From Effusibacillus pohliae DSM 22757 (GTDB lineage Bacteria; Bacillota; Bacilli; Tumebacillales; Effusibacillaceae): a stretch of DNA of 64,000 nt. The notes beneath the pieces were generated by a model. The model saw nothing but the letters and a program-made list of their open reading frames with translations. It had not been told where the DNA came from and searched no databases. Location: positions 19,443-83,442 of the forward strand of contig NZ_AQXL01000125.1 in the NCBI RefSeq assembly GCF_000376225.1. The letters are read 5' to 3'. Below, in pieces: positions 23,536 through 32,261 of this stretch (the first letter of the stretch is position 1; each line of letters opens with the position of its first letter). A program made the position numbers and the translations under genes.

Positions 23536-23561
23536 TTTAGATATTTAGGTAAATATCTAAA
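23536..23561. promoter_or_regulatory. Perfect 12-bp inverted repeat, probable SdpR/ArsR-type operator
   Basis: TTTAGATATTTA - GG - TAAATATCTAAA, centred 25 nt upstream of the start codon of the sdpR remnant. Length and AT-richness fit an ArsR-family autorepressor operator that outlived its gene. Confidence 0.65.
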
Positions 23562-23611
23562 TAATATACACCGGTCTTCTCGTCCCGTTAATCCAGCATC
23601 TTTCACTTGCA

Positions 23612-23644
23612 TTCCACAATTATTCCACAAAAATTTGATACATT
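23612..23644 (+). promoter_or_regulatory. Direct-repeat activator site and -10 box upstream of tatA
   Basis: TTCCACA (23612-23618) - ATTA - TTCCACA (23623-23629), then TACATT (23639-23644) as -10. Identical 16-nt spacing to the copies at 895 and 18025. The operon it drives encodes a response regulator, so autoregulation is likely. Confidence 0.65.
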
Positions 23645-23694
23645 CTAATATGGATGGGCGTTTGACACGCAGATTCGACAAGGGGGCGTTATAC

Positions 23695-23934
23695 ATGTTT
23701 GAGAATATCGGAATTCCAGGATTGATTATGATCCTGATCGTGGCGCTGCTGATATTCGGGCCCAACAAATTGCCGGAAATCGGTCGCGCCTTTGGCAAGG
23801 GGATTCGCGAATTCAGGGACTCCATGCGCGAAATCACGGAGGAGCCGGAGCGCAAGCGGGAGCAGGAGAAGGGCACATCCGGAGAACCGGGGCAGGAGAG
23901 ACAGCCGGAGAAAGTCGGCGATACACCTCAATAA
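23695..23934 (+). CDS. tatA: Sec-independent protein translocase TatA
   Basis: 79 residues from ATG 23695 (upstream AAGGGGGCG); the frame is open from 23635 but the extra residues are not TatA-like. Short N-terminal region, one transmembrane helix ('GLIMILIVALLIFGPNKLPE', with the family FGPxKLPE hinge), then an amphipathic helix ('IGRAFGKGIREFRDSMREI') and a charged tail. TatA oligomers form the translocation path with TatC (6327). The gene is 39 nt upstream of an OmpR-type response regulator and probably cotranscribed with it, which is an uncommon arrangement. Confidence 0.92.
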   Translation: MFENIGIPGLIMILIVALLIFGPNKLPEIGRAFGKGIREFRDSMREITEEPERKREQEKGTSGEPGQERQPEKVGDTPQ

Positions 23935-23973
23935 TTTGCCAACGCTGTGGTACACTGGGAACAGGTGATCGAC

Positions 23974-24675
23974 ATGGCTGAGGATCGGAAAAAGACGATT
24001 TTTATTGTGGATGACGACGAAAAAGTAAGGGAGATCATCGAGCGGTACCTGCAGGCGGAAGGTTATCAGGTACGGACGTTCGACCGGGCGGAGCCGGCTG
24101 TGGAAGCGTGGCAACAGTCTGAGCCGGACATGTTCATCATCGACATCATGATGCCGGGCATCGATGGCTACGAGCTGTGCCGAAAAATTCGTGCCGAAAG
24201 CATGGTGCCGATCATCATGGTGTCCGCCAAAGACGAGGAAGTGGACAAGATCGTCGGCTTTGAACTCGGTTCGGATGACTATCTGTCGAAGCCGTTCTCG
24301 CCACGGGAGCTTGTGGCACGGGTAAAAACGATGTTTCGCCGCCTCGACGCCCTGCAGGCGGGAAGCGCAGCGAAGCAGCAAATTCTCCGCATCGAGGACC
24401 TCACGTTCTATCTGGAGGAGCGGCGCGTGGTGAAAGAGGAAGAGGAGATTCCGTTCACCACGAAAGAATACGATTTGCTGTCATTTTTGGCGATGAACCG
24501 CAACAAGGCGTTCACCCGCGAGCAATTGTTGAATCAGGTGTGGGGGTATGAATATCTGGGCGACGAACGGGCGATCGATGATCTGGTGAAGCGCCTGCGG
24601 AAAAAATTGAGAGCGGTCGATTCGGCGGTGGAGATCAAGACCGTGTGGGGCTACGGCTACAAACTGGAAGGGTGA
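23974..24675 (+). CDS. OmpR/PhoB-family response regulator
   Basis: 233 residues from ATG 23974 (RBS AGGTGATC); a GTG-type start 9 codons earlier is possible. Receiver domain: acidic pair in 'FIVDDDEKVREI', phospho-acceptor Asp57 in 'IDIMMPGIDGYE', 'VSAKDEE' and the conserved Lys in 'SDDYLSKPFSPREL'. C-terminal winged helix with 'FTTKEYDLLSFLAMNRNKAF' and 'DDLVKRLRKKLRAVDSAVEI'. Members bind direct repeats with an 11-bp period. The TTCCAYA-N4-TTCCRYA repeat upstream of its own operon is therefore a candidate target. The kinase gene follows after 2 nt. Confidence 0.93.
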   Translation: MAEDRKKTIFIVDDDEKVREIIERYLQAEGYQVRTFDRAEPAVEAWQQSEPDMFIIDIMMPGIDGYELCRKIRAESMVPIIMVSAKDEEVDKIVGFELGSDDYLSKPFSPRELVARVKTMFRRLDALQAGSAAKQQILRIEDLTFYLEERRVVKEEEEIPFTTKEYDLLSFLAMNRNKAFTREQLLNQVWGYEYLGDERAIDDLVKRLRKKLRAVDSAVEIKTVWGYGYKLEG

Positions 24676-24677
24676 CG

Positions 24678-26051
24678 ATGAAGCGCACGATTGGCAAAAA
24701 ACTGGTGTTCACGTACCTGATTTTGATCGGGATTACGCTGACCGTATCGGGAATTTTGTTTACCGCCTTTATCCGCGATTATATGGTAACGGAAGCGAAG
24801 GACAGTCTGCGGATGGAAGCCAACCGTCTGGTTGAATTGGCCGGAACGGGCCGTACCGGAGAACTCGGCCCCGTCAGAAAACAGATTCTCATCCGGCTTG
24901 CGTTGCACACGATTGAAAGCAACTATTTTATCGTATCGCGAGCCAGTCAGGAAGTGGTCGAATCCAGTTCGCGGGAGGTGCCGCCGTTTATGCGCTCGCC
25001 GATTCCCCTGCAGCGCGTGTTTGAAGGGGATGCGTTGGAAGGGCAGGGCGAGCTGCGAGGCAAAGAGATCGTGTTTGTGGCATTGCCGATAGGAAAAGGC
25101 GGGCAAGTGCCGTATGCGCTCGTCCTGTTCACCGAACTGCAAAAGATCCGGACGGTGACGTATCAGGTGGTGATGGTGCTGATCAAAGGCTTTCTCATCA
25201 CTGCCATCCTGATGCTGGCGATGGCCTATTTTATGATGCGCTCGCTGACCCGTCCGCTGGAACATCTGCAGCAGGCGGTCGCCCGGCTGGCAAAGCGCGA
25301 TTTTTCGCCGCCTGAAATCGTCCACACGGGCGATGAGCTGGAGGAACTGTCGCGTGCTTTCCGCCAGATGACCCTGGCGCTGAAACAGTATGACGAGGCG
25401 CAAAGGCGCTTTTTGCAGAACGCTTCGCATGAGCTGAAAACGCCGCTGATGGCGATCCAGGGTTATGCGGAAGGAATCCGGGACGGCATTTTTCAGGGAA
25501 CGGAAGCGGAGAAAGGGCTGGACGTGATCTCAGCGGAAAGCAAACGGCTGAAAAAGATGGTCGACGAGCTGATTTACCTGTCCAAGCTGGAAACGCTCGA
25601 CGCGATCTATGACCTGCAACCGGTCGACTTGCAGATGATCGCACAGGAAAGCATCGAGCGCGTGGAGAGCCTGGCCCAGCAAAAAGGGGTGTACGTCAGC
25701 CTGCAAGCAGCGCCGATCGGCCGATTGCTGCTCGATCCGGACAAAATGATGCAAGCGTTCATCAACCTGTTGGCCAACGGCATCCGGCACGCCCGGAGCC
25801 GTGTGACTCTCAGCATTCAAAACGTCGGTGCGGCCGTTCGGATTACGGTCGAAGACGATGGCCCTGGATTGCGGGAGGAGCACAAGGAAAAGATTTTCGA
25901 GCGGTTTTTCCAGGGCGACGGCGGTGATACCGGGCTGGGGTTGGCGATCACCCGTGCGATCATCGAAAAAAGCGGCGGCACCATCCGGGCGGATAATGGT
26001 GCGGCTGGGGGGGCCGTGTTTACGATCGAATTTCCGACTGAAAGAGGATAA
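24678..26051 (+). CDS. Membrane-bound sensor histidine kinase
   Basis: 457 residues from ATG 24678, 2 nt after the response regulator stop. Domains: first helix (about 10-32), an extracellular sensor of about 125 residues, second helix ('GFLITAILMLAMAYFMMRSL', about residues 172-192), HAMP, HisKA with His251 in 'FLQNASHELKTPLMAIQGY', and HATPase_c with 'QAFINLLANGIRHARS' (N-box), 'EDDGPGLREEH' (G1) and 'GGDTGLGLAITRAI' (G2). The partner is the OmpR-type regulator upstream. The signal is unknown; cotranscription with tatA points to an envelope or protein-export stress cue. Confidence 0.92.
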   Translation: MKRTIGKKLVFTYLILIGITLTVSGILFTAFIRDYMVTEAKDSLRMEANRLVELAGTGRTGELGPVRKQILIRLALHTIESNYFIVSRASQEVVESSSREVPPFMRSPIPLQRVFEGDALEGQGELRGKEIVFVALPIGKGGQVPYALVLFTELQKIRTVTYQVVMVLIKGFLITAILMLAMAYFMMRSLTRPLEHLQQAVARLAKRDFSPPEIVHTGDELEELSRAFRQMTLALKQYDEAQRRFLQNASHELKTPLMAIQGYAEGIRDGIFQGTEAEKGLDVISAESKRLKKMVDELIYLSKLETLDAIYDLQPVDLQMIAQESIERVESLAQQKGVYVSLQAAPIGRLLLDPDKMMQAFINLLANGIRHARSRVTLSIQNVGAAVRITVEDDGPGLREEHKEKIFERFFQGDGGDTGLGLAITRAIIEKSGGTIRADNGAAGGAVFTIEFPTERG

Positions 26052-26115
26052 ATATCCGCCACAGTGAAACATGACGTGCCAAACGATTGTCGTGCATCTG
26101 ATTTAGGGTAGTTGC

Positions 26116-26721
26116 TTAGCGGGCCTTCTGCTTGCAAACGAACCGGCGGATCCGCCATCCAATAATTGCCGCTGTGGCAGCGAGAATTGCCGCCAACCAC
26201 AGGTATTTGTGCAGCGCTTTTGAAAAGGTCAGCCAATGGTCTTGCAGAAACACACCGAGCGTGACGAACGTCAGCACCCAGAGCAGACCGCCGGGAAACG
26301 CGTACAGCAGAAAGGCGGGGTACGGCCATTTGCTGATCCCTGCCGACAAAGCGGTGAAATGGCGGACGCCGGGAATGAAGTAGCCGAGCGTAACGGTCAA
26401 CTTGCCGAAACGCCGGAACCACTGTTCCGCTTTTTCCAGTTTTTCCGGCGTGATCGAAATTTTTCGGCCGTGTTTTTCGAGCAGGGGCAGCCCGAACCGG
26501 TGGCCGACCAGATAGCTGAACGACATGCCGACGATGCTGCCGAGAAACGCCACCAGTAGCGTCACCCAATAGCGAAGTTCGCCCTTCGACACCAAAAATC
26601 CGGCGAACGTCATCAAGAGCTCATCCGGCAGGGGAATTCCCACGATGCCGAGCACCTGCGCGGTAAACAGTCCGATATATCCGTAATGTGCAATCCAATG
26701 GAATACGAACTCCTGATTCAA
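26116..26721 (-). CDS. DedA family membrane protein (second copy)
   Basis: 201 residues if started at TTG 26721, which has the RBS GGAGGGGAA five nt upstream and gives the family N-terminus 'NQEFVFHWIAHYGYIGLF'; the frame is open upstream to 26802 without an RBS. DedA motifs: 'GIVGIPLPDELLMTFAGFL', 'GSIVGMSFSYLVGHRFGLPL', 'FGKLTVTLGYFIPGVRHFTA' and 'LSAGISKWPYPAFLLYAFPG'. Probable role in lipid carrier recycling or flipping. Convergent with the histidine kinase gene. A TATAAT near 26820 (minus strand) may be its -10 box. Confidence 0.85.
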   Translation of the reverse strand: MNQEFVFHWIAHYGYIGLFTAQVLGIVGIPLPDELLMTFAGFLVSKGELRYWVTLLVAFLGSIVGMSFSYLVGHRFGLPLLEKHGRKISITPEKLEKAEQWFRRFGKLTVTLGYFIPGVRHFTALSAGISKWPYPAFLLYAFPGGLLWVLTFVTLGVFLQDHWLTFSKALHKYLWLAAILAATAAIIGWRIRRFVCKQKAR

Positions 26722-26876
26722 TGGTTTCCCCTCCGCCGACTGATCGACCGCTTTCACCCGTTCCCCATGTCCCTGAATGGTTCCGCAAAAGGGTTCTGGC
26801 AAACGGCTCTGTTTGTATTATATGACATTGTGCCGGCCAGCGGACAATCTTTTGCGGGAGGCCTGCGGGCTGCGGC

Positions 26877-28310
26877 TCAGCGGCCGGCGATTTTGACCAA
26901 TCGCCAGGCCGTTTTGTCGATCCGCTCCCGATCGACAACGCTGTCGGCTGACAGCAAGATGCTGGTGGTGCCATCCAGCAGGTTGCCCGGCAAGGTCAGC
27001 CACAGCCGGTTGTCTTTTGACTGAACGGCCGTATCGGGCGGCAAATCCAAACTGTTGCTCGCATACCTGGCGGCTGTCACTTGCGTTCCGTGCACGGTCA
27101 GGTCGAGCCGTTTCACTTCATTCGGTCGGAACAGGCGAATGCGCACATTGTATGCCACGCGCGGACTGATCGGAGCCCGGGTCTCCAATCCGATGTACAA
27201 TTTTCCATCTGCCAGAACCCCGCCAACCGTCGCGATATCCGCCGCCGCCTCCACCTCTCTGCGGACCGTATCGCCGTGCGCATCGAGAAACAAAGGATGC
27301 GGAAAGGCGGGAGAACCGGCAAAATCAGGCGTTTCCGGCGCGACCGGAAGCGTCGGGTCCGTGTACGTCCCGAGCAGTTCGTTGGTGCGAACAAACGCTT
27401 CCAGAAACGGATCCATCACTTTCGTTTGCGTCGCGTATTGCCGGATCGCTTCGTGCTTTTTCCGCTTTTCCTGTTCGCTCACCGGAATATAAATCCACTT
27501 CGTGTCCAATCCGCTCAGCACATGCGGCGGATGCAAAGGCAGGTTCGGCTCATACCGCCACGGCGCCGGAAAATCTCCCCGGTGCACCAGGTAGGTCCAT
27601 TCGTTGGCGCGGTACTTGTGCAGGGTCAGGACATATTTAACAAACGCGTTGGTTCCCCAATGATCGTGATGTTGATCGTTCGGATCGGGATAGACGATGT
27701 CGGTCGGCTGAAACTCTCGGATAATGTCCCACAAGTTTTTCGCCAGATTGGCGCCGCAGTAGGGCGCATTTTTTTCATAGCTGAACGCGTAGGGAGAATG
27801 GGTGCTGCCGTTTAGTCCTCTGTGCAGATGGTCATAGTCCCAGTCCGATTCCCACAGCCCGTTCACTCCGCCGTCTGGATATCCCAGAAACATCACGTCT
27901 TTTTCCGCCAGGCCAAAATGCTTCATCGCTTTCAACGATTCTAAATGGCGCGCTTCCCCCAACCGTCTGTAGTCAGCCGGAGAGGGTGACGCAATCCCGT
28001 AATTTTCCTCGACGGCCCGCTTATATCCGTCGCCGCTTGTCACGATCACCACCTTTACTTGCTTGCCGGCGGCGAGCGCTTTTTGGATGACTTCCGCCCC
28101 ACCCAGCGTTTCGTCGTCCGGATGGGGAGCGACGATCAGAGTGCGGGCGCCAACCGTGATCGGCTGCACCGTTTCCTTTTTTCGCAGCGACAGCCAATCT
28201 GCCAGGTAGGGCCTGAACAATAGAACGGCCGATCCGACGGCCAGAATGCCGATAAGCAACGCCCATTTCCAACGATTTCGCAGCAAACCGTATCTGCCTC
28301 CTTCTGCCAT
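26877..28310 (-). CDS. Membrane-anchored PIG-L family deacetylase
   Basis: 477 residues. An N-terminal helix (about 15-33) anchors the protein, then a PIG-L/LmbE domain at about 50-260 with the zinc motif 'IVAPHPDDETLGG' (the AHPDDE block), 'MFLGYPDGG' and 'YPDPNDQHHDHWGTNAFVKY' supplying the third ligand. A beta-rich C-terminal domain (about 340-477) is not assigned. PIG-L enzymes remove acetyl groups from N-acetylglucosaminyl conjugates, for example in bacillithiol synthesis, but an anchored form with an extra domain probably acts outside the cell on a polymer or glycolipid. The substrate is inferred only at this level. Divergent from fixA. Confidence 0.85.
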   Translation of the reverse strand: MAEGGRYGLLRNRWKWALLIGILAVGSAVLLFRPYLADWLSLRKKETVQPITVGARTLIVAPHPDDETLGGAEVIQKALAAGKQVKVVIVTSGDGYKRAVEENYGIASPSPADYRRLGEARHLESLKAMKHFGLAEKDVMFLGYPDGGVNGLWESDWDYDHLHRGLNGSTHSPYAFSYEKNAPYCGANLAKNLWDIIREFQPTDIVYPDPNDQHHDHWGTNAFVKYVLTLHKYRANEWTYLVHRGDFPAPWRYEPNLPLHPPHVLSGLDTKWIYIPVSEQEKRKKHEAIRQYATQTKVMDPFLEAFVRTNELLGTYTDPTLPVAPETPDFAGSPAFPHPLFLDAHGDTVRREVEAAADIATVGGVLADGKLYIGLETRAPISPRVAYNVRIRLFRPNEVKRLDLTVHGTQVTAARYASNSLDLPPDTAVQSKDNRLWLTLPGNLLDGTTSILLSADSVVDRERIDKTAWRLVKIAGR

Positions 28311-28471
28311 TCATCCCACACTCTCTTATCATGCCATGATCCCTGCAGGAACATGAGCGGATTGATCGCGGTCATGAAAGCATCGTCCAGGCATATGGTG
28401 GAAGCAGATTGGAATCATTTCGATGTAGTAGATGATATCTTCTTATAATTAAAAATTGATAAAATAATCTG

Positions 28472-28502
28472 TTGACAATAGTTCATATTTTCACAATACA
28501 AT
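28472..28502 (+). promoter_or_regulatory. Probable fixABCX promoter
   Basis: TTGACA at 28472-28477; either AATACA (28495-28500, 17-bp spacer) or TACAAT (28497-28502, 19-bp spacer) as -10. Lies about 55 nt upstream of the fixA start in an AT-rich stretch. Confidence 0.55.
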
Positions 28503-28557
28503 AGAGGTAGGAAGCTGTTTATTTCTGCCTCAGGTGAAGAAGAGGAGGTCGAAACGG

Positions 28558-29400
28558 ATGCTGCACATTGTGGTATGCGTCAAGCAGGTGCCGGACAGCC
28601 GGGAAATTCGCATCGATCCCAAAACCAACACGCTGATCCGCACCGGGGTGCCTGCGATCGTCAATTTTTACGACCTGCACGGGTTGGAGGAAGCATTGGT
28701 GCTCAGGGAGAAATACGGCGGACGCGTGACGGTTGTCTGCATGGGGCCGCCGCCCGCGGAGAAAGCTTTGAAGCAGTGCATTTCGCTCGGTGCGGACGAG
28801 GCGGTGCTGGTGACCGACAGAGGATTCGCGGGTGCCGATACGCTGGCCACGTCGTACGTGTTGGCGGAAACGATCAAAAAAGTGGCGGACACCTGGGGGC
28901 CTGTCGACATTGTGTTTACCGGAAAACAGACGCTGGACGGCGATACGGGGCAGGTCGGTCCGGGCATCGCCTGCCGGCTGGATCTTGAACAATTGACGTA
29001 TGTCGAAAAGGTGGTCGGCATCGATCTGGACACCCGGCGCATCACGGTGCACCGCCACCTGGAAGACGGGGTGGAAGTGGTGCAAACCAAACTGCCGGTG
29101 CTGATGACCGCCCTGAAAGAACTGAATAAAGTCCGGCGCGCTTCGATGCCCGGCATGCTGCGGGCGGCGCAGTACAAACCGGTCATCTGGACGACCCAGG
29201 ATTTTCCTAACCTCGACCGCAGCAAAATCGGCCTGAAAGGCTCCCCGACAATCGTCGCCAAATCGTGGGTGCCTGAGCAGCGCACGGTCGACACGGTGAT
29301 GATCGAAGGTGACGACGCCCGCGTGAAAGCGGCCGCTTTCGTTGAGAAGCTGTGGCAGACCGATCTCCCGGCGCGTTTTGGCTGGGGACAGCAAGCCTAA
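28558..29400 (+). CDS. fixA: Electron transfer flavoprotein beta subunit, FixA type
   Basis: 280 residues from ATG 28558 (RBS GAGGAGGT, nine nt upstream). EtfB/FixA family pattern: 'HIVVCVKQVPDSREIRIDPK', 'LEEALVLREKYGGRVTVVCM' and 'DIVFTGKQTLDGDTGQVGPG'. With FixB it forms a flavoprotein heterodimer. The neighbouring fixC and fixX make this the FixABCX type, which in studied bacteria bifurcates electrons from NADH to quinone and to ferredoxin or flavodoxin. The gene is followed by a 138-nt spacer before fixB. Confidence 0.93.
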   Translation: MLHIVVCVKQVPDSREIRIDPKTNTLIRTGVPAIVNFYDLHGLEEALVLREKYGGRVTVVCMGPPPAEKALKQCISLGADEAVLVTDRGFAGADTLATSYVLAETIKKVADTWGPVDIVFTGKQTLDGDTGQVGPGIACRLDLEQLTYVEKVVGIDLDTRRITVHRHLEDGVEVVQTKLPVLMTALKELNKVRRASMPGMLRAAQYKPVIWTTQDFPNLDRSKIGLKGSPTIVAKSWVPEQRTVDTVMIEGDDARVKAAAFVEKLWQTDLPARFGWGQQA

Positions 29401-29470
29401 GGGGAAACTCCGCTAAAAGCGTCCGTATCCGTCTGGACGCCGCAGAATGGATCATCGAATAGGGACACCC

Positions 29471-29508
29471 GTGAAGCGCATCCGCTTCCTTGCGGGCATC
29501 ACGGGATC
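29471..29508 (+). other. Hairpin in the fixA-fixB spacer
   Basis: CCCGTGA ... TCACGGG inverted repeat with an inner GCG/GCG-containing loop, in the only sizeable gap of the operon. No T-run follows, so it may be an mRNA processing or stability element rather than a terminator. Confidence 0.4.
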
Positions 29509-29538
29509 AAACATCCTGGTTTAAGGGGGAGGAAATCG

Positions 29539-30645
29539 ATGGCGGAAGAAACGAAACAGCGGACGGCCGACGATATGCCCGATTGGTCGGCATACCGCGG
29601 CGTACTGGTCTATATCGAGCATCGGGACGGCAAAGCGAAGAGCGTCGGCTGGCAACTGTTGGGGCAAGGCAAAAAGCTGGCAGACAAACTGGAAGTCGAT
29701 CTGATGGCGTTGGTGATCGGCCATGATGTGCAACATCTGGCGGAAGAGGCGATCGCCTATGGCGCCGACCGCGTGTACCTGTGCGATGCGCCGGAATTGA
29801 GGTATTACCGGACTTATCCTTACTCGCGTGCATCGATGAAAGTGATCCAGGAGGTGAAGCCGGAGATCGTGCTGTTCGGAGCGACCGCCACCGGCCGCGA
29901 CCTGGCGGGAGCGATTGCCACCCACTTGCCGACCGGTCTGACGGCCGACACGACGGAGTTGGATGTGGAGCCGCATCCGAGCCGATTGCTGCTCGCCTCC
30001 CGGCCCGCTTTTTCGGAAAAAATGATGGCGACGATCCTCTGCAAGCAATACCGGCCGCAGATGGCGACCGCCCGGGCCGGCGTGTTCGAGGCGCTGCCGA
30101 GGGATCCCTCGCGCAAAGGCGAGATCATCCGCGTCGATTTTTCCATTCGAGAGGAGGAAATCGCCGCTAAAGTGCTCGATTTCATCCAGGATCAATCGAA
30201 AGTCAACATCGAGGAAGCGGAGATTATCGTATCCGGCGGCCGGGGCTTAGGCGGACCGGAACCGTTCAAAATGCTGAAGGAACTGGCTGACGAATTGGGC
30301 GGCGTCGTCGGCGCATCGCGCGCTGCGGTTGACGCCGGGTGGATCAAGCATGAGCACCAAGTTGGACAAACCGGATATACGGTTCGGCCGAAATTGTATT
30401 TTGCGATTGGCATCTCCGGTGCGGTGCAACATCTCGTCGGCATGCAGAATTCCGGCGTGATCGTGGCGATTAACCGTGATCCGAACGCCCCGATTTTTAA
30501 GGTGGCGCACTATGGGATCGTGGGAGACTTGTTCCAGATCGTGCCGGCGATTACCGAAGAGGTCCGGCGGCGGAAGAGCGCCTCATTTCTGACCGATGCA
30601 GCCAACCGTTCGCAAGCGGCCGAGGAAGGAGGAGTGCGGGTATGA
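29539..30645 (+). CDS. fixB: Electron transfer flavoprotein alpha subunit, FixB type
   Basis: 368 residues; RBS GGGGGAGG. N-terminal ETF domain ('[20 protein letters not shown]') and the C-terminal FAD-binding domain with '[20 protein letters not shown]', '[20 protein letters not shown]', '[20 protein letters not shown]' and '[20 protein letters not shown]'. These are the usual FAD contacts of EtfA. It pairs with FixA. Its last four bases overlap the fixC start (ATGA), indicating translational coupling. Confidence 0.93.
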   Translation: MAEETKQRTADDMPDWSAYRGVLVYIEHRDGKAKSVGWQLLGQGKKLADKLEVDLMALVIGHDVQHLAEEAIAYGADRVYLCDAPELRYYRTYPYSRASMKVIQEVKPEIVLFGATATGRDLAGAIATHLPTGLTADTTELDVEPHPSRLLLASRPAFSEKMMATILCKQYRPQMATARAGVFEALPRDPSRKGEIIRVDFSIREEEIAAKVLDFIQDQSKVNIEEAEIIVSGGRGLGGPEPFKMLKELADELGGVVGASRAAVDAGWIKHEHQVGQTGYTVRPKLYFAIGISGAVQHLVGMQNSGVIVAINRDPNAPIFKVAHYGIVGDLFQIVPAITEEVRRRKSASFLTDAANRSQAAEEGGVRV

Positions 30646-31946
30646 CGAACAAATTTGACGCGGTTGTCGTCGGAGCGGGTCCGGCCGGAACGGCGGCAGC
30701 GCTGACGATGGCGAGAGCCGGGCTGTCCGTGGTGTTGCTGGAACGGGGGGAATTTCCGGGAGCGAAAAACGTATTCGGCGGCGTGTTATACCGGAAACAG
30801 TTGGAGGACATCATCCCCGAGTTTTGGACGGAAGCACCGCTCGAGCGGCACATTGTCGAACAACGGCTGTGGATTCTCGGACCGGAGTCGGTGGTTACGT
30901 TCGGTCATCGCAACGAAGCGTTCAAGGAGCCGTACAACTGCTGGACCGGCATGCGGGTGAAGTTCGATCAGTGGTTCGCCTCCAAGGCGGAACAGGCGGG
31001 TGCGATTCCGGTGTATGAAACCGTTGCCACCGATTTGATCCGGGAAGGCGACAGGGTGATCGGTGTCCGCACCGACCGCGACCAGGGCGATCTGTACGCG
31101 GATGTGGTGGTGATTGCGGACGGTGTCAATTCGCTGCTCGGAAAATCGCTTGGCATCCACAAGGAATGGTTGCCGCACGAAGTGTCGTTGGCAGTAAAGG
31201 AGCAAATTTTCCTGCCGAAAGAGAAAATCATGGACCGCTTCAACCTGGAAGGGGACGAAGGGGTGACGATCGAGTTTGTCGGGGAGACATCGCGCGGCAT
31301 GACCGGCCTCGGGTTCCTGTATACAAATAAGGAATCGCTTTCGCTCGGGATCGGAGTGATGGTGTCCGACCTGAAAAAACACAAGATCAAGCCGTACGAG
31401 TTGCTGGAAGGCGTCAAGCAGCACCCGATGATCCGCAAGCTGATTCAGGGCGGAGAGACAAAAGAATACGCAGGGCACCTGATTCCGGAAGGCGGGTTGA
31501 AATCGGTGCCGCCCCTCTCGGGCAACGGCTGGGTGATCTGCGGCGACGCGGCGCAGTTGGTGAATTTTGTGCACCGGGAAGGCACCAACCTGGCGATGAC
31601 GTCCGGCCGGTTTGCCGGGGAAGCGATCATCGAGGCGAAAAAACGGGGCGACTACTCGCGGCAAACCCTAAGCCTGTACGACGCGAAGGTGAAAGAGTCG
31701 TTCATTCACAAGGACCTCAAGAAATACCAGGGTCTGCATGCTCTGTTGAACGAAATCGATCCGAAAGTCCTGTTCGAGAACCTGCCCCGTGCTGTGAACG
31801 ACGCGGCCTACGAGATGCTGCTGGTAAACGGCGTGTCGAAAGCGGAAAAGCAGCGCTATGCGATCAAGCGCCTGAAGGAAGCGACAGGCGGCACCTGGGA
31901 TCTGCTGAAACTCGGCTACAAGGGATGGAGGGCGATTAACGGATGA
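30642..31946 (+). CDS. fixC: FixC-type flavoprotein dehydrogenase (ETF:quinone oxidoreductase-like)
   Basis: 434 residues with an N-terminal Rossmann FAD site '[20 protein letters not shown]', '[19 protein letters not shown]', and a second FAD contact '[20 protein letters not shown]'. FixC takes electrons from the FixAB flavoprotein and passes them towards quinone. Starts inside the fixB stop (ATGA overlap) and its stop overlaps the fixX start in the same way, so translation is coupled. Confidence 0.93.
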   Translation: MTNKFDAVVVGAGPAGTAAALTMARAGLSVVLLERGEFPGAKNVFGGVLYRKQLEDIIPEFWTEAPLERHIVEQRLWILGPESVVTFGHRNEAFKEPYNCWTGMRVKFDQWFASKAEQAGAIPVYETVATDLIREGDRVIGVRTDRDQGDLYADVVVIADGVNSLLGKSLGIHKEWLPHEVSLAVKEQIFLPKEKIMDRFNLEGDEGVTIEFVGETSRGMTGLGFLYTNKESLSLGIGVMVSDLKKHKIKPYELLEGVKQHPMIRKLIQGGETKEYAGHLIPEGGLKSVPPLSGNGWVICGDAAQLVNFVHREGTNLAMTSGRFAGEAIIEAKKRGDYSRQTLSLYDAKVKESFIHKDLKKYQGLHALLNEIDPKVLFENLPRAVNDAAYEMLLVNGVSKAEKQRYAIKRLKEATGGTWDLLKLGYKGWRAING

Positions 31947-32221
31947 GCGCCACGATTGAAGAGAAGCTGTTTACCATCCGCTACAAGGTCGATGAGAAGT
32001 CGCACCTGATCATCAAGGATCAGGAAGTGTGCCTGAATTGCCCGACCAAGGAATGCACCCATTTTTGCCCGGCGGATGTGTACGCATGGGAAGGAACGTA
32101 CACATCGGTCGCGTTTGAAAACTGCATCGAATGCGGGACGTGCCGGCTCGGCTGTCCCACCTACAATATTGAATGGGTGTATCCGAAAGGCGGATATGGA
32201 ATCACGTACAAGTTTGGGTAA
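31943..32221 (+). CDS. fixX: FixX ferredoxin-like protein
   Basis: 92 residues with Cys clusters 'CLNCPTKECTHFCPADVY' and 'NCIECGTCRLGCPTYNIEW', as in FixX and in the iron-sulfur domain of ETF-QO. It carries an iron-sulfur cluster and completes the FixABCX complex. Overlaps fixC by 4 nt; followed immediately by a strong terminator, which ends the operon. Confidence 0.93.
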   Translation: MSATIEEKLFTIRYKVDEKSHLIIKDQEVCLNCPTKECTHFCPADVYAWEGTYTSVAFENCIECGTCRLGCPTYNIEWVYPKGGYGITYKFG

Positions 32222-32228
32222 ACGATCC

Positions 32229-32261
32229 ACTCCCCTGCGAACCGCTCGCAGGGGAGTTTTC
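32229..32261 (+). terminator. fixABCX terminator
   Basis: ACTCCCCTGCGA - ACCGC - TCGCAGGGGAGT followed by TTTT: a 12-bp perfect stem eight nt after the fixX stop. Confidence 0.92.
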
